A program made the position numbers and the translations under genes. 64,000 bases of DNA, taken from positions 32,798,958 through 32,862,957 of the forward strand of contig NC_134842.1 of assembly GCF_965363235.1 (NCBI RefSeq). Reading direction: 5' to 3'. Origin of the DNA: Mytilus galloprovincialis (taxonomy: Eukaryota > Mollusca > Bivalvia > Mytilida > Mytilidae). Positions 1 to 12,654 of this stretch are shown here, in pieces (position 1 is the stretch's first letter; the number at the start of each line of letters is the position of its first letter). The notes beneath the pieces were generated by a model that saw only the letters and a list, made by a program, of their open reading frames with translations, made no database searches and was not told the DNA's origin.

Positions 1-479
1 AAACTTATGTACATATACTTTTTTCTGAAGAAAATTCTTTAATTTATTCATATTTAGAAGAAGTTTACTTTATTTTAATTGCTTCCTTCCAGGAAGCAAT
101 TCCCCCGATATATTTTCCGTATGCAAAGTGACCTCAGTGTGACCAATCTCGTAAAAATCCGGTGATCACAATATGCATGGATGTCCTTAAAATAAACTAT
201 TATCTGAATTTCCATGCTTTTTTGTTGATTTTTTGTCAATTGTTGACAAACAGGTGACAATCGTTAAACTTCGGCTTCAAAACACGAAGTTTAATTACCT
301 GCCATATTTTCACAACAACACTGACCGATTGAAAAAAAATTAACGATTATACGAAATTTACACGAAAAAATGATAAATTTGTGCACTAAGTTTATGATGT
401 TTGTATGCATTGGTTCAAGAATTGGAAGAACATTATTTTTCACTGGTCACTCGTTTCTTATGATTTTTAAATTTTACAC

Positions 480-800
480 AATTCTTTGTTATATTAATCT
501 AAAGATCTGTATACTTTTTGGTGATGACTCAAAATTTTATTTTTGAGTTATTGAGTATTTTGTTATACAGGGGAGGGTTTTTTAACATGTCGTGCCGTAT
601 CTCAAAAATAATTAATGATTATTACTTAAAACTTTGCACACTTCTTTGTTATATTAATCTAAAGATCTGTATACTTTTTGGTTTTGATTCAAAATTTTAT
701 TTTAGTGATATTTAGTTTTTTGTAAAAAAAAAAACAGGGTGGGGGGTTTCACATTTCCCGCCATGTCTCAAAAACAATATATGGTTATTGCTTTAAAATT
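480..800. repeat. Tandem repeat, about 160-bp period, 2-3 copies
   Basis: A block beginning TTCTTTGTTATATTAATCTA recurs at about 482 and 642. Each copy is followed by a similar AAAATTTTATTTT stretch, a G-rich tract and a 'tctcaaaaa' phrase. A third, decayed copy runs to about 800. The open reading frames here are by-products of the repeat. Confidence 0.7.
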
Positions 801-939
801 TATCAGAATCTATTTATGGCTATTGCATAAAACTTTCACACAAGACGTCGGGCGTATCATGCGCTCATGGCACAGCTGTTTATTGCACTATAACCTTAGT
901 TTAAGTAAATAGAAATCTATGAAATTTAAACACAAGGAA

Positions 940-1900
940 GGTTGGAATTGATTTTGGGAGTTTTGGTCCCAACAGTTTAGGAATTAGGGGTCAAAAAAGG
1001 GCCCAAATAAGCATTTTTCTTGGTTTTCGCACAATAACTTTAGTATAAGTAAATAAAAATCTATAACATTTAAACACAAGAACACAAAAGGAAGGTTGGG
1101 ATTGATTTTGGGAGTTTTGGTCCCAACAGTTTTGGAATTAGGGGTCCAAAGGGTCCAAAATTAGACTTTGTTTGATTTCATCAAAAATTGAATAATTGGG
1201 GTTCTTTGATATGCCGAATCTAACTGTGTATGTAGAATCTGAAGTTTTGGTCCTGTTTTCAAATTGGACTACATTAAGGTCCAAAGGGTCCAAAATTAAA
1301 CTGTGTTTGATTTTAACAAAAATTGAATTCTTTGGGTTGTTTGATGTGCTGAATCTAAACATGTACTTAGATTTTTTATTATGGGCCCAGTTTTCAAGTA
1401 GGTCCAAATCCGGGTCCAAAATTAAACTTTGTTTGATTTCAACAAAAATTGAATCCTTGGGGTTCTTTAATATGCTGAATCTAAACATGTATTAAGATTT
1501 TTGCTTATGGGGCCAGTTTTCAAGTTGGTCCAAATCATGGTCCAAAATTGAACTTTGTTTGATATCAACAAAAATTAAATTCTTGGGGTTCTTTGATATG
1601 CTGAATCTAAACATGTATTTAGATTTTTGATTATAGGGCCAGTTTTCAAGTTGTCCAAATTGGGGTCCTAAATTAAACTTTGTTTGATTTCAACAAAAAT
1701 TGAATATATGCGGTTCTTTGATATATGCTGAATCTAACCATGTATTTAGATTTTTGATATTTGGGCCTAGTTATCAAATTGGTCTAAAGGGTCCAAAATT
1801 GAACTTTATTTGATTTCATCAAAAATTGAATTCTTGGGGTTCTTTGATATGCTGAATCTATTATTTAGATTTTGGATATTGGACCATAATAGGTAAATGT
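940..1900. repeat. Tandem repeat, about 126-bp period, six or more copies
   Basis: The phrase TTTGATTTCA(A/T)CAAAAATTGA recurs at about 1171, 1306, 1432, 1558, 1683 and 1809, giving spacings of 135, 126, 126, 125 and 126. Each unit also holds 'ggggttctttgatatgctg' and 'ggtccaaa'. The head (940-1140) repeats 'gggagttttggtcccaacag'. This looks like satellite-type DNA; the antisense ORF of 116 codons here reflects the repetition. Confidence 0.8.
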
Positions 1901-2689
1901 CTAATTTAAAATTTTTAAGTGAAAGTTCTTAGACCACATTCATTCTGTGTCAGAAACCTATGTTGTGTCAACTATTTAATCACAAATCAAAATTTAGAGC
2001 TGTATCAAGCTTGAATGTTGTGTCCATACTTGCCCCAACTGTTCAGGGTTTGTACTCTGTGGTCGTATAAAGCTGTGCCCTGTGGAGCATCTGGTTGCTT
2101 TTTGTTATTTGATTTTTAAAAGTGTTCAAAAGCTAGTATAGGTCTGATATTTTGTTTTCAATTTTCAGACGGTAAGCTGATTTCTGGTAATATGAAATAT
2201 AACATCATGTGTTGGCTACTAGGTTCATAATCTATACATTCATATACCAAAGCTGTAACACTTGATATTCTATGTTTAGTGATAGTTAAAAATGTTTTTT
2301 TTTTTATCAATCTTCCCTCTGCCTGTATGACCTTGTTAGTTGGTCATTTAATTGTATCTCATGACTCTGTGACAAGTGCATGAAGTCAAAAGTCGTCTAT
2401 ACAGGTAGATAACAGTGCTAGACAAATCATGACTCTTTGATGATATTTAATGGTATTAGTGAGCACTTATTGTTGGAAGAACATGATTTATGTATTCTAG
2501 ACTAGAAATACTAGATAACTTTTTGCTGATTAATATTAATATTGAACTGCCTAGAAATGAAAGTAACTAACACAGTTTGTCAGTGTTGAGTGCTCTTCGA
2601 TTTTGATTTATTTTTCATGAATCAATATTACAATTGGTGATTTGATATCTAATAAAATGGTTATAAATATTAAAATTGAGAACAAAAAT

Positions 2690-2816
2690 GGGGAATGCGT
2701 CAAAGAGATAACTACCGACCAAAGAACAGACAACAGTGGAAGGCCACCATTGGGTCTTTAATGCAGCGAGAAACTCCCACACCCGGAGGCGTGCTTCAGC
2801 TGGCACCTAAACTAGA
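2690..2816. repeat. Dispersed repeat ending 'gcgtgcttcagctggc', copy 1
   Basis: This segment shares its order of phrases (a 'gtcaaagaga' start, a 'ccacaccyg.aggcgtgcttcagctggc' end) with 5494-5628. Length and dispersion fit a short SINE-like or MITE-like family. No tRNA-like boxes are evident. Confidence 0.55.
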
Positions 2817-3289
2817 ATGATAGATGTCATACTAAATTCTGAAATATACACAAGAAACTAAAATCAGTTTTAAATTGAATTATTGTCTGTTTGAATATTC
2901 AATAAGGATTTTTATTCAAACACATTTTTTACTTTAGTTTGTCATTAGATATCATTTGTAGCATATGTCTGATCATTTATAATCATTTATAAAAATCTGT
3001 TCATATTACTGTAAATTCAATCATTATGAGTTTTTTTATTATTGTGAATAAAGGGACTGGTAGCTAGAGAATTGCAATACTAAGAACTCACATTCTGATA
3101 TTTTCATAATTGTACTCAAGGATATTAATAGCCAATTTTGGTTGCATTCAGCCTGGAAGTTTATAAGGAGAAGATTGTTGTGTTATAAAACAGACAACAG
3201 ACACCAAGTGATGAGAGTGGCTCATGATTATAGTCTGGCTATAAGAAGACAGTTATTTCAGTGTTTACATTTTCCCATTTTATTTTTAG

Positions 3290-6200
3290 GTCGCCAATAT
3301 GGTTCTCGCCATTTAGAATATTTACAGCTGTTTGAGAAAGAACAATTATCTAACTACTTGAGGAAAAAGAAAGCTGATGCTAAAAGTTCTACAGATATTA
3401 GTATCCTTAGTATGCAGAAAAGGTTAGTTGACCAAACTTACTATTGTATACTGGGGTTTCTTTATTATTTGTTGGATACCAATTTTTGTGGATTTTGTTG
3501 GTACAGGTGAATCACAAAATTGAATGTTCAACCAATGACATATTTACTATAGGATTGTACACAGATCTTGGCAAAACCAAGAGATTAAACATCCACGGAC
3601 ATGCAAGTTTTCCTTAATCTACGAAAATTAGTACCCACGAAAATAAAATAAATGAATCTGCAGTATTGGTTAATATCATATGGAAAACTTTAATTTCTAT
3701 CCTTCTACTAGTTTATTGAAAATTTAGATATACAACAATGACCAAACCACGTGCTACATTATAAAGTAATCTATCAAAGTATTGGACATGACAACATGTT
3801 AAACAATTCAAATGAGAGAAAAAAAAAACAATGACTTGATTAAGATAAGAAACAACAAACATAGCAAAATCTATTTTTGTCAATTTTACCTTTCTCCCTT
3901 CTGATGTGAAGACAGAAAATTGAAGGCATTGTTGAGCAAACTAAATCCAACACATTATTTACACATGGTCAAAGTGTAAGAGATACAAAGGTGGTCCATA
4001 ATTCACATATGGGAAATAAAATACATTAAAGGATTGGCTTTAAATTAAATCTGTAAAAAATTAGGAGAAATTCTTTGAACGATTTGAGACTAAATTATTG
4101 CTTTGATTTTCAAAAACTATAAATGATTGAAATTTTAAATTAATTATTTAAGGAATGACTGTAATATTTTTTCTGTCTATGAAGAAATAACATAAAAAAT
4201 ATGGAGCACACTGAATAACACGCGTAGCGGGTTATTTAACAGTGTAGCGGGTTATTTTAAGTGTACACCACATTTTTTATGTTATTTCGAATAGACAGAA
4301 AAAATATTACAGTCATTTCTTATAATTTAATTCTAAATTCCATTTCAAACCATAGAAAACCATGAAAAAACGTTGACGACGTCACGGTCACATGACTAAA
4401 TTAGGTCTATGGGCTGATAACAAAATAACGTCAGCCAATCAGAAGAAGTGTTACATCCAAAATTAAATTATTATGAAATGTGGGTTTGGAGCTCTTTAAT
4501 TGATGTGAATTAAAAGAGAAACAACATATACTAAAGGAATAGTCAAACTCAGAAGTTGAGAGCAAACCAACAATTCCATGACAAAAAAAGAAAAACGATG
4601 TGAGCCAAGGCTCGTTGTTGAAGGCCACACTTTGACCTATAATGGTTTACTTTTTACAAAATTTGACTTGGATAGAGAGTTGTTTCATTGGCACTCATAC
4701 TTCATCCTCTTATATCTATGTAAAAGACAAAAAAAAGTACACAACATAGAAAACTTAAAACTAAGCCACACAAATAGGTGTCTCTGACGCAGGTCATCAG
4801 GAAGGGTTACCAGATCCTGCTCCACGTGTGCCACCTATCATGTAAGTGCAAATCTGGTGATAAGTCTAATTGGATAGGTGTCATTCGAGGAGGTTTTATG
4901 TGTTAAAACTATGTGATATTAAATTTCATTGACTTTATTTTTACAGAATTGATGAGTTGTACAAGATGATAAAAGAGGACTTTTTAGATGATGATCCAGC
5001 TGCAACAGTAGACAGAGAAAATTCAAAGGCAGGATTTGAAACTTTATACAGACCAAAGACAGTAGGGGAGACAACTCTTCGCAGACAGTTATCCAAAACA
5101 GGATCTATAAAGGAGAATTTGGTAATCATTTCTAATACATGTTTTGTCATTAGTTACTGTGGGTTCCTTTATTTGTGATCCACCTGTTTCTAAAAAGATA
5201 CATGAAATTTGGTGCTCAACCAATAATAATGAGTGCACTGTAATCCGCTGTTTAGCTATTATTACATCAAATTGAGAATGAAATTAGGGGCCTTCTTTTA
5301 CTTTAGGGGTCCCAACCCTTATAGAGCTGTACTATCCTTAACCCAAAACCTATCCCTAACCCATGCTTAACCCTAACATTAATCTTAACCCTAAAACCTA
5401 ACCCTAACCTAGAACATTCCCTAACCTTAACATAGATATGAATGCACCCTACCTGTAAAGTATAGGGACCCTTAAAGTAAAAGAAGGCCGAAATGGAGAA
5501 TATGTCAAAGAGACAACAACCCGTCCAATGAGCAGAAAACAGCCGTAGTCCACCAATTGGTATTCAACACAGCAAGAAAATTCCACACCTGTAGGCGTGC
5601 TTCAGCTGGCCCCTAAACCCTGAAGAAAAACGTGTACTAGTTAAGTGATAATAGACATTATACTTAACCCCCAAAATATATAAATGAATTGGAATTAAAA
5701 ATCATACAAGACTAACAAAGCCCATAGGTTCCTGAATTGGGACAGGCACCAAAATGTGGCAGGTTTAAAATGTTTGATCTCAACCCACCCCTATACCTCT
5801 TGCCAAAATAGAAAAATCAAAAACACAGCAATACACACAGTAAACTCAGTTTAAAAGAAGTCTGAGTCAGATTTCAGAATAGGTAACAAAAGAAACTAAA
5901 CAAAATGACAGTGATGCATAAATTTACAAAGGACTACTAGCAGACTAGCAGTTACTGACATTCCAGCACCAGACCTCAATTAAACTGATTTTCATGTAAG
6001 ATTGTTTTTTCCACATATGTTACATGTATATTGACACTATCTGTAGAAGTATAATAAATATCACATGATTTTAACCCACCCAAAATATACACTTTTTTGG
6101 AGTATATAAATGAAATGAGTTGACTGAGTGGTCTAAATAGTTACTACTGTAATCTTTAGCCAGTCAACACTGAGGTTGTGATCAGAGATGGGTCCGATTA

Positions 6201-8245
6201 CTTTCAATGTAATTGATTAAATTACAATTACTTCGTCATTTGTACGATTAAATTAAATTAATGATTACATCATTTCTGAAAGTATCTGATTAAATTAATG
6301 ATTACATTAGCAAAGTAATCATGATTACATCTGATTACAATGAATTTAAAAACAAAACATTTTGAATGATGTGAATGAATAAACGTTCAATATAACTATA
6401 GCATTTTTGAGAAAGTATTTCATTTGGTTCAATTATAAAATGATAACTTCAAATTAAACTTCATCTATTTAAATAAACACCAAATTTCACTACATATATA
6501 TACATTACACTTTATCACCAATCATCTCTGAATTATTTTGAATTAAATTTAATACAGATATATCATAATCAAGAGTTTTTTTGTTTGTCTTCTGACCTCT
6601 TTCATAATTTATATGTATTCCAAGTTGCAGTTTATGGAAGTTTAAATATGGATTAAATAAAGTTACCAGTTAAAACTATGTTAAATTTTAATAGAAATGT
6701 TTAATTAAATTGTAAACACTATGTTAGTACTAAACATGCTAAAAATCATTACATTTTACATGGCCAGGCCAAATACAAAAAAATTTAAACAACATATTTG
6801 TCCAACTTTTAATTTAGTTTGTGCTAATTAGATAAATTTTCATGTCTGATTTATCTTTTATCATATATATTTCCCTACAGCTATACTCAATTGGTAATTG
6901 CAATAAAAACAAACCTTAATTAGTCTCCTACCTGTCAATTCAAAGTTGACAAAAATCACAAAAATTAACAATAGATTATAATTCAGGGTTAAAGAAAAGT
7001 ATTACTTGATGATATAACAGTTATTATCAAATATTAATATGAAGATCATTATAAAACAATGAATATACCTGTATGTACAATATCTCTTACCAAGATTGAA
7101 GGTAAATAATTGTATTATATGTCTCTGCTAAGGCTAATGGTGACTTTTCAATACTGTAACAGTTTATTTTTTTACTGAAGTAGACATGTTTAAAGTAACC
7201 AAACCATTTTTATCATGTTTAAAATTTATCAAATATGAATAACAAAGAGGTTCATTTAATGACCAAAAACACAATTTTAGATTTTTTTCATTGTAATCAG
7301 AATGTAATCAAAAAGTAATCATGATTACAGGGTATTTGAAAAGTAATTGATTAAATTAAATTACATGTAATCAGATTTTTGGTTGATTAATGATTACACT
7401 GATTACTTGAAAAATTGTAATCAATTACAGCTGATTAACGATTACAATTACAATTACCCCAAGTCTGGTTGTGATTTCCAACCCTGCTCGTGTGGGTGCA
7501 GTCGACTCCAATCTAAATTGACTAGGCTTGTCAGTTTTTCTATCAAAGGTCAGGGGTTTTGTCCACCAATAAAAACAGACAGCCCAAAAGCGGTGCTTAA
7601 AAGTGGCCTTAAAAACCCAAAAAATCAGAAATATGATCTAAATGTAGAAATCCTTGATTAAAATGTCAATATTTTTTCATATAGCCAACAGAGAAAGAAG
7701 AAGAAGACAAAAAAGAAAGAAAACACAAAAAGAAGAAAAAGAAGAAGGTGAAAGATGATGATGAAAAGTTGTTGAAGGCTAAAGATGAGGAAGACATGTT
7801 GTTTAAGGCTAGAGAAGTTGAGGACAAATTGTTTAAGGCTAAAGTTGACGAAGACAAATTGCTAAACATAGATAAAGACATACAAAAACCAGAAGCAGAG
7901 AAAAAAGTTGCTGATTTTTGGGAAGACAACCAATCAGAAGAAGAATATTCTATGGCTCCTTCCTTGTTACCTATTGCTCCAAGACGCAAATCACCAACAA
8001 AAAATTGGACAATGGATTCTGATAGCGATGACGAGAAACCATCAAGATCGCTTCGTATGAACATCCAACATGACTCTGATGATAATTCTGATTTGAACAA
8101 TTTTAATAAAGTCAAAAAGAAAAGAAGGAGTAGAAGTCGACCACAAGATTCTTTCTCTGAAGAAGATCTTAAATACAGAGGATCAAAAATACGCCAAAAG
8201 ATGAGAAAGAAAAGGTCGCGTACAAATGACAGTGATTCAAATTAA
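3290..8245 (+). CDS. Unidentified lysine/acid-rich nuclear-type protein, last three exons
   Basis: I do not recognise this gene. Coding exons are 3290-3422, 4947-5121 and 7685-8245 (stop). Acceptors are tttttag, tttttacag and catatag; donors are gttagt and gtaatc. Phases agree at both junctions: AG|A gives Arg, and the second is between codons. About 288 residues are visible. The first part is helical and charged (LQLFEKEQLSNYLRKKK, then QKRIDELYKMIKEDFLDDD). The last exon opens with a run of Lys/Glu and a short degenerate repeat of the form KLxKAK(D/V)E. It ends with Ser-Asp-Glu (CK2-like) patches and basic KKKRRSRSR stretches, which suggest a nuclear protein. The 5' part is missing upstream. 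Intron 2 carries a hAT-type MITE and a telomere-motif foldback. Function unknown; the gene model itself is well supported by phase. Confidence 0.7.
4150..4325. mobile_element. Foldback MITE, about 175 bp
   Basis: Two arms of about 60 bp form an imperfect inverted repeat. The left arm begins AAGGAATGACTGTAATATTT and the right arm ends with its near complement, TATTACAGTCATTTCTTA. The centre holds a short direct duplication (GTAGCGGGTTATTT twice). It lies in intron 1 of the lysine-rich gene (3423-4946). No ORF. Confidence 0.7.
4590..4735. repeat. Dispersed repeat with 'gtgagccaaggctc', reversed copy
   Basis: This carries the phrases 'gtgagccaaggctc', 'gacctataatggttta', 'ggatagagagttgtttcattggcac' and 'catcctcttatatct'. 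The same family appears at 12655-13525, 22620-22830, 45885-45950 and 46960-47170. It is a short, high-copy family within this window. Confidence 0.65.
5289..5489. mobile_element. TIR element enclosing telomere-like CCCTAA repeats
   Basis: Terminal inverted repeats of 25 bp with one mismatch bound 201 bp: GGCCTTCTTTTACTTTAGGG at the left and its complement at 5465-5489. The inside is almost entirely degenerate CCCTAAC/CCTTAAC, related to the TTAGGG animal telomere repeat. It sits in intron 2 of the lysine-rich gene. No ORF and no clear target duplication. Confidence 0.7.
5494..5628. repeat. Dispersed repeat ending 'gcgtgcttcagctggc', copy 2
   Basis: Second copy of the family at 2690-2816, with the same order of phrases and about 80% similarity by eye. 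It begins only a few bases after the telomere-motif TIR element. Confidence 0.55.
6183..7467. mobile_element. Non-autonomous hAT-type transposon, 1285 bp
   Basis: The ends are CAGAGATGGG and CCCAAGTCTG, an imperfect 10-bp inverted repeat of hAT type. A perfect 8-bp target duplication, GTTGTGAT, flanks the element at 6175-6182 and 7468-7475; this length is diagnostic of hAT. The subterminal 200-300 bp on both sides are filled with GATTAC/GTAATC motifs, the kind of clustered short repeat that binds hAT transposases. There is no transposase ORF, so it must be mobilised in trans. It lies in intron 2 of the lysine-rich gene. Confidence 0.88.
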
Positions 8246-11200
8246 TGGTGCCAAACTTTATTTCTGAAAGTGGCTATAGTATGGTCATTGTGTTGTTACA
8301 CACAGTTTCAATACTTTGTTATGGTTAAGCAACCATTCACAAAAAATGTGATATTTTTCCTACCTATTTATTCATTGAAATTATTGTTGATTGTTAAAAC
8401 TTATTTTTTCATTTTACCTAATTTTTTGGCAAATATACTAAAAGAACAGTGTTATTTGTTCAAGTTTTCATACTCATCATTTTTTGACAACTTATAAATA
8501 ACATTTATTTATCATTTTGATATACAATGCTCCATTTTAAGAGACATGGGCAGTAGCCTAAGTAATATTTATATCTAATGGCCTTTTTTTTGTGTATATG
8601 TATGAATGAATGAAATGAGGGTTAGTGTATAATGTAGTTGTAGTTTTTTAAACACAATTTTTAGACAATATTGAACATAATTTGTAACAATATTTATATA
8701 CAACTCACAAATATGGTAGTTTTTTGCAGTGGTATAAGGATTTTAGATTTTCATTAGGTAAGAAGGATAAAATATTTTTCTTGTAGTTTGATAAAAATTA
8801 GGGTATTAAAAAAATCCTTATTATATTTACCTTAAGTTTTTTGTTATGATAGACTGTCCTTTACCATGAAGTTTTCTTCACTTAGTTCACATGTTCATTA
8901 TGATATTAGATTTTTAATTTGTATGCTAATTTCATGTTTTTTAACATGGACAAAAGAAAGTGTTCTCTAGGCACATATTCATATAAAAGTCTGGGTTGGA
9001 GATTCTTATTATTCAGTTTCTTAACTTTGCCCTAAATTATCTATTGGAATTGAAGAAAATTTTATAATCAGGAAATATGATAGTTACATATATTTAATAG
9101 GCCTTTTCATGGTTATTGCAGCCATATTGAATAGGTGACAGATTTTCATAATGAAGGTGAAAATGCTTCGAAAAAATATGGGAAACATCATTGAAACAGT
9201 ACAGTTACTTGGAAACATGCATAGGTTTTCTTACTAATTTGAATTCCTCTTCCTTCCAAAAAACCTGCCCCTTTTCAATATGGGAGCAATAACTGGAAGT
9301 GGCTTATTGAAACACACACAGTATACAATAGGACAAGCATTACTTTATAGTGCAAGAAACCAATATAACCTAGGCTAGTTATGTTAAAAAAAATTGTATA
9401 TATTTTTGTAAACTTGAGTCAAACGAATTATGAATTACATTCATTCTGAAGCGGAAATATAGTATACTGATGATTTTTATATTGTTGAAGGTCAGATGTT
9501 GACCTCTTAGGTTGTTGTCTCATTTGCATTTATTACATATCTCTTTCATTTTACTAATATGCATTTATTGTTTTATCTTTGTTAAATCTTTTTTCATCAT
9601 GTTTTTCTTTTTCACTTATTTTTTTATTAACTCTTTTACTTAGAGAGGCTGTGATTTAGAGAATATGGTAAAGGACTATTTTCGAGCAATGTGTTTGCAA
9701 TTTTTTGCTTAAAGCTTATTATTTACTTTGTTTCACTTTAATTAGTGAAAAAGCAATGGGCAAGGTTTTTGAAATTGTTTAACCTGCCATTTTATTTCTT
9801 GTTTGACCTGTTCATATCCCCTTTTACAACCCTCTTCAGAGATTTGTGAATCAGTTGTATTAGACAGTTCTGATATTTTAAACTTTAACTTAACTTTGAA
9901 ATAATGGTTTTGATCTAATTTAGTGTAATTGTAATGTATTTCCCAAATAGCACATAGTTTAAAGAAAATATGTGAGATTTTTTTACTTTTTGGGAGGATT
10001 TCTTATAGGTGAAACCAACAAAATGAACGAAATATGCTACTCAAAATCTCACCTTTACTATAATCCATTTTGAAAGTGTAAATGTTCTACAAAGTTAAAT
10101 ACTTTTTTATGATTTAGTAATGATCTTAAGTTGTCAGATAAAACTTTACCATTTGATAATCACTAGTTACAAATGTTATAAGGATAGAAAGTGTTGATAA
10201 TCTGGACAATTGAACAAAGCTCTGTTTTGTATTTTGTAGGCTAGGCAACCTCAGGAATGTTCTGTTTTGTATGCCTGATTGTGCCAAAGTGATTTATTCA
10301 CCAATGAAAATTTTATCCAGGAATGTTTATATTGTCTTTCCATGTTTTTTTTTATACTTTCATGTGTTTATTGCCTTTACATGTTTCGTATTGAGTATGT
10401 TTCCCCCTAAAAACATACAAAAAGGTGTACAATTTCGTCCTTCAGATTTTATTTTTTTATATGATCCATATTTTTTAAAACATTTATATTTATTGCTTTA
10501 TATGATTTTTGTAATAGGAGGGTATGAGTTTATTGGTATAGAGGATATTCCTCTCTTATCACTGTCACCGTCCTATTATTTCTATTCATGAGATAAACAT
10601 TATGTGATACATTTAAGTGATCAAATCCTATGTTTCATTCTATTTCTAAATGACAGAATCAACTTTTTCAACATGTATATATACTTTTGATCATTTGTGA
10701 TGGCATTTATTTTTTTATTCAAATTGCAAATGTTTAGTGTTTTAGTGATTAAGAAGGGGAAAGACACAGTAGATACTTTTTAATCATTCTTTGACATTAC
10801 ACCACTTTCCTTGTGTTTTGTAATAAATGTATACTTGTTTTGAAAAAGAAGTTTAGAAGAATAAATTCAAATACTTGGGTACTTGGAGGATATTTGTTTT
10901 TGTGACTTTCCCAGTGTACAAGCCTTTAGAAAATTTTGTACTCTGTTGAAGATTTAAGTTTGTGTATATCTATATCCTAAAATCATTGAAAAATAATATC
11001 CTTCAAATGATAATGAATCCTTGGGTTTATATATGAACAATTTATCCCTTATCAAACACTTTGACTAAAATAGATTTGGCTTTTACTAGAAATTTGAACT
11101 TCACAATTTTCAGGAATAATTTGGTTGGAATTATATAACTCATCTGATTTTTAAGAGTTAACTCCCTTAGGTGTCCATATCAGACATATTCTATCTAGAA

Positions 11201-11690
11201 CCATTTGTTAGAGTACTCAGTTAGCTGCATACTGCATGTCATTTTGCATGGAGTATATGAGGCATTTTTTTACCCAACTAAAAAGTTTTACATTTTATAC
11301 ATACGCACAACTTTTCTGTTTTTTTAAAACTTTATTTTTACATATGATATTCCATAATTTTTATTGTGATCAATCTGGTTGTGATTTTTGTTACTTTGAC
11401 ATTCGCTTATCATCTTTCATATCAACTTTTAGAGTAAATTGTTGTATAAAGAATTTATTTTATTTATTTTGTAAATTATACATTGCTCCGTTTTGTTTAA
11501 CACATGATCCGTCCAATAATAAAATGTAGTAAATAATTTGAGTCTCTTGATCATTTCTGCATAAGAATTTAAGTCAGTACTACTTCTGTCCATGTTTTTG
11601 TCATGTTTGCCAGAATGTCACAAAATTTGATACATTATATATCTTCCATAATTCAAAACACCAAAAAGTTCACCTTTTGGTTATAGTACC
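8246..11690. other. 3' UTR and intergenic, no gene seen
   Basis: This AT-rich stretch follows the stop of the lysine-rich gene. It probably begins with that gene's 3' UTR; AATAAA hexamers occur, for example near 10822 and 10862, but I cannot say which is used. The largest ORF (10271-10591, 106 codons) is Phe/Tyr-rich low-complexity translation of AT-rich DNA and has no recognisable feature. Confidence 0.5.
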
Positions 11691-12485
11691 TGTACTTGAA
11701 GAACAGACCAAACATCTAAAACTGAACATTGTAATGACCAACTAACCATAAGAATAAGGAATTTGAGAAACGGAGGTAATTATATAACTTTAACCTTGAT
11801 CACTGATCCATGAAATGAGGTTGAGGTCAAGTGAACCCGGTCTGACAGACATGTAGACATAGCAAGGAACCTGTTTACCAAATGTAATTATCCTACATTA
11901 TAACAAGTGAGAAATTCACAAGACAAATAAATTCAATTTTTTCAAGCAGTTGCTGAACCATGAAAATGAGGTTAGGGACACATGACAGACAGAAATTTCG
12001 TAACATAAGGTATCTGCATACAAGGAATGGAGCATATAGGTCTTTTATTTTCTGAAACATAATATTAAATGTTTTTTAAAAATAATTTACGCCTTGGCCG
12101 CCAGATAGTAATACATGTACATATGTCTTGCATACTCATTTCATTTCATTTCATTTCATTTGACTGAAAATGTCCATTTACACATAATTTCTGAACAAAA
12201 TGAAATGTCATGCTGAAAGCCTTAGAGAAAATGCTTATACAACAAGTATTGCATAAAACTAACATTATCAGTGTTGTGTGTAATTGTAGAAGCAGCCAGG
12301 TGAACCCTACAAGACCAATAAGTATACTTTACACCATTCCATACACCAAATACAGTTTATCTATTGCTTATATAGTTTTCGACTTTTTGAACCATGAAAA
12401 TGATGTAAGACAGATATGTTTACCCTATTTAATCATTTCATACACTCAATATAGCTACCCTTTAGCTTATAGTATCTGAGAAATA
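11690..12485. repeat. Degenerate tandem repeat family, part 1
   Basis: Several diverged units share 'gaaccatgaaaatgaggt', 'ctgacagacatgtagac', 'caaatacagtttatc' and 'atagtatctgag' phrases. The same family resumes at 13555-14040. The two halves look like one older array interrupted by the 12655-13525 block. A short (ATTTC)n microsatellite lies at about 12136-12163. Confidence 0.6.
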
Positions 12486-12654
12486 GACTTAATACCACTG
12501 CAATGTTTGCACCTGTCCTAAGTCAGGAATCTGATGTTCAGTAGTTGTTGCTTGTTTAGGTGCTCATAAGTGTTTCTCGTTTTTTGTTTTTTATATAGAT
12601 TAGGCTGTTGGTTTCCTGTTTGTATGGTAATACAATAGTAATTTTGAGGGCACT

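Larger units (their letters stand above)
1..3289. other. Upstream flank or intron of the 3290-8245 gene; repeats only
   Basis: No coding exon can be supported here. The stretch holds a 160-bp tandem repeat near 480-800, a 126-bp tandem repeat family near 950-1900 and a dispersed repeat near 2690-2816. Exon 3290-3422 begins inside a codon, so at least one upstream exon must exist; I could not find it here, and it may lie beyond the left edge. Confidence 0.5.

Noticed and set aside
7666..8115. 149-codon minus-strand ORF, Ser-rich
   Set aside because: It is the antisense of the phased terminal exon of the lysine-rich gene, and its Ser/Leu bias is the mirror of Lys/Glu/Asp codons.
10271..10591. 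106-codon hydrophobic ORF
   Set aside because: Phe/Tyr/Leu-rich reading of AT-rich DNA, without a recognisable membrane family.
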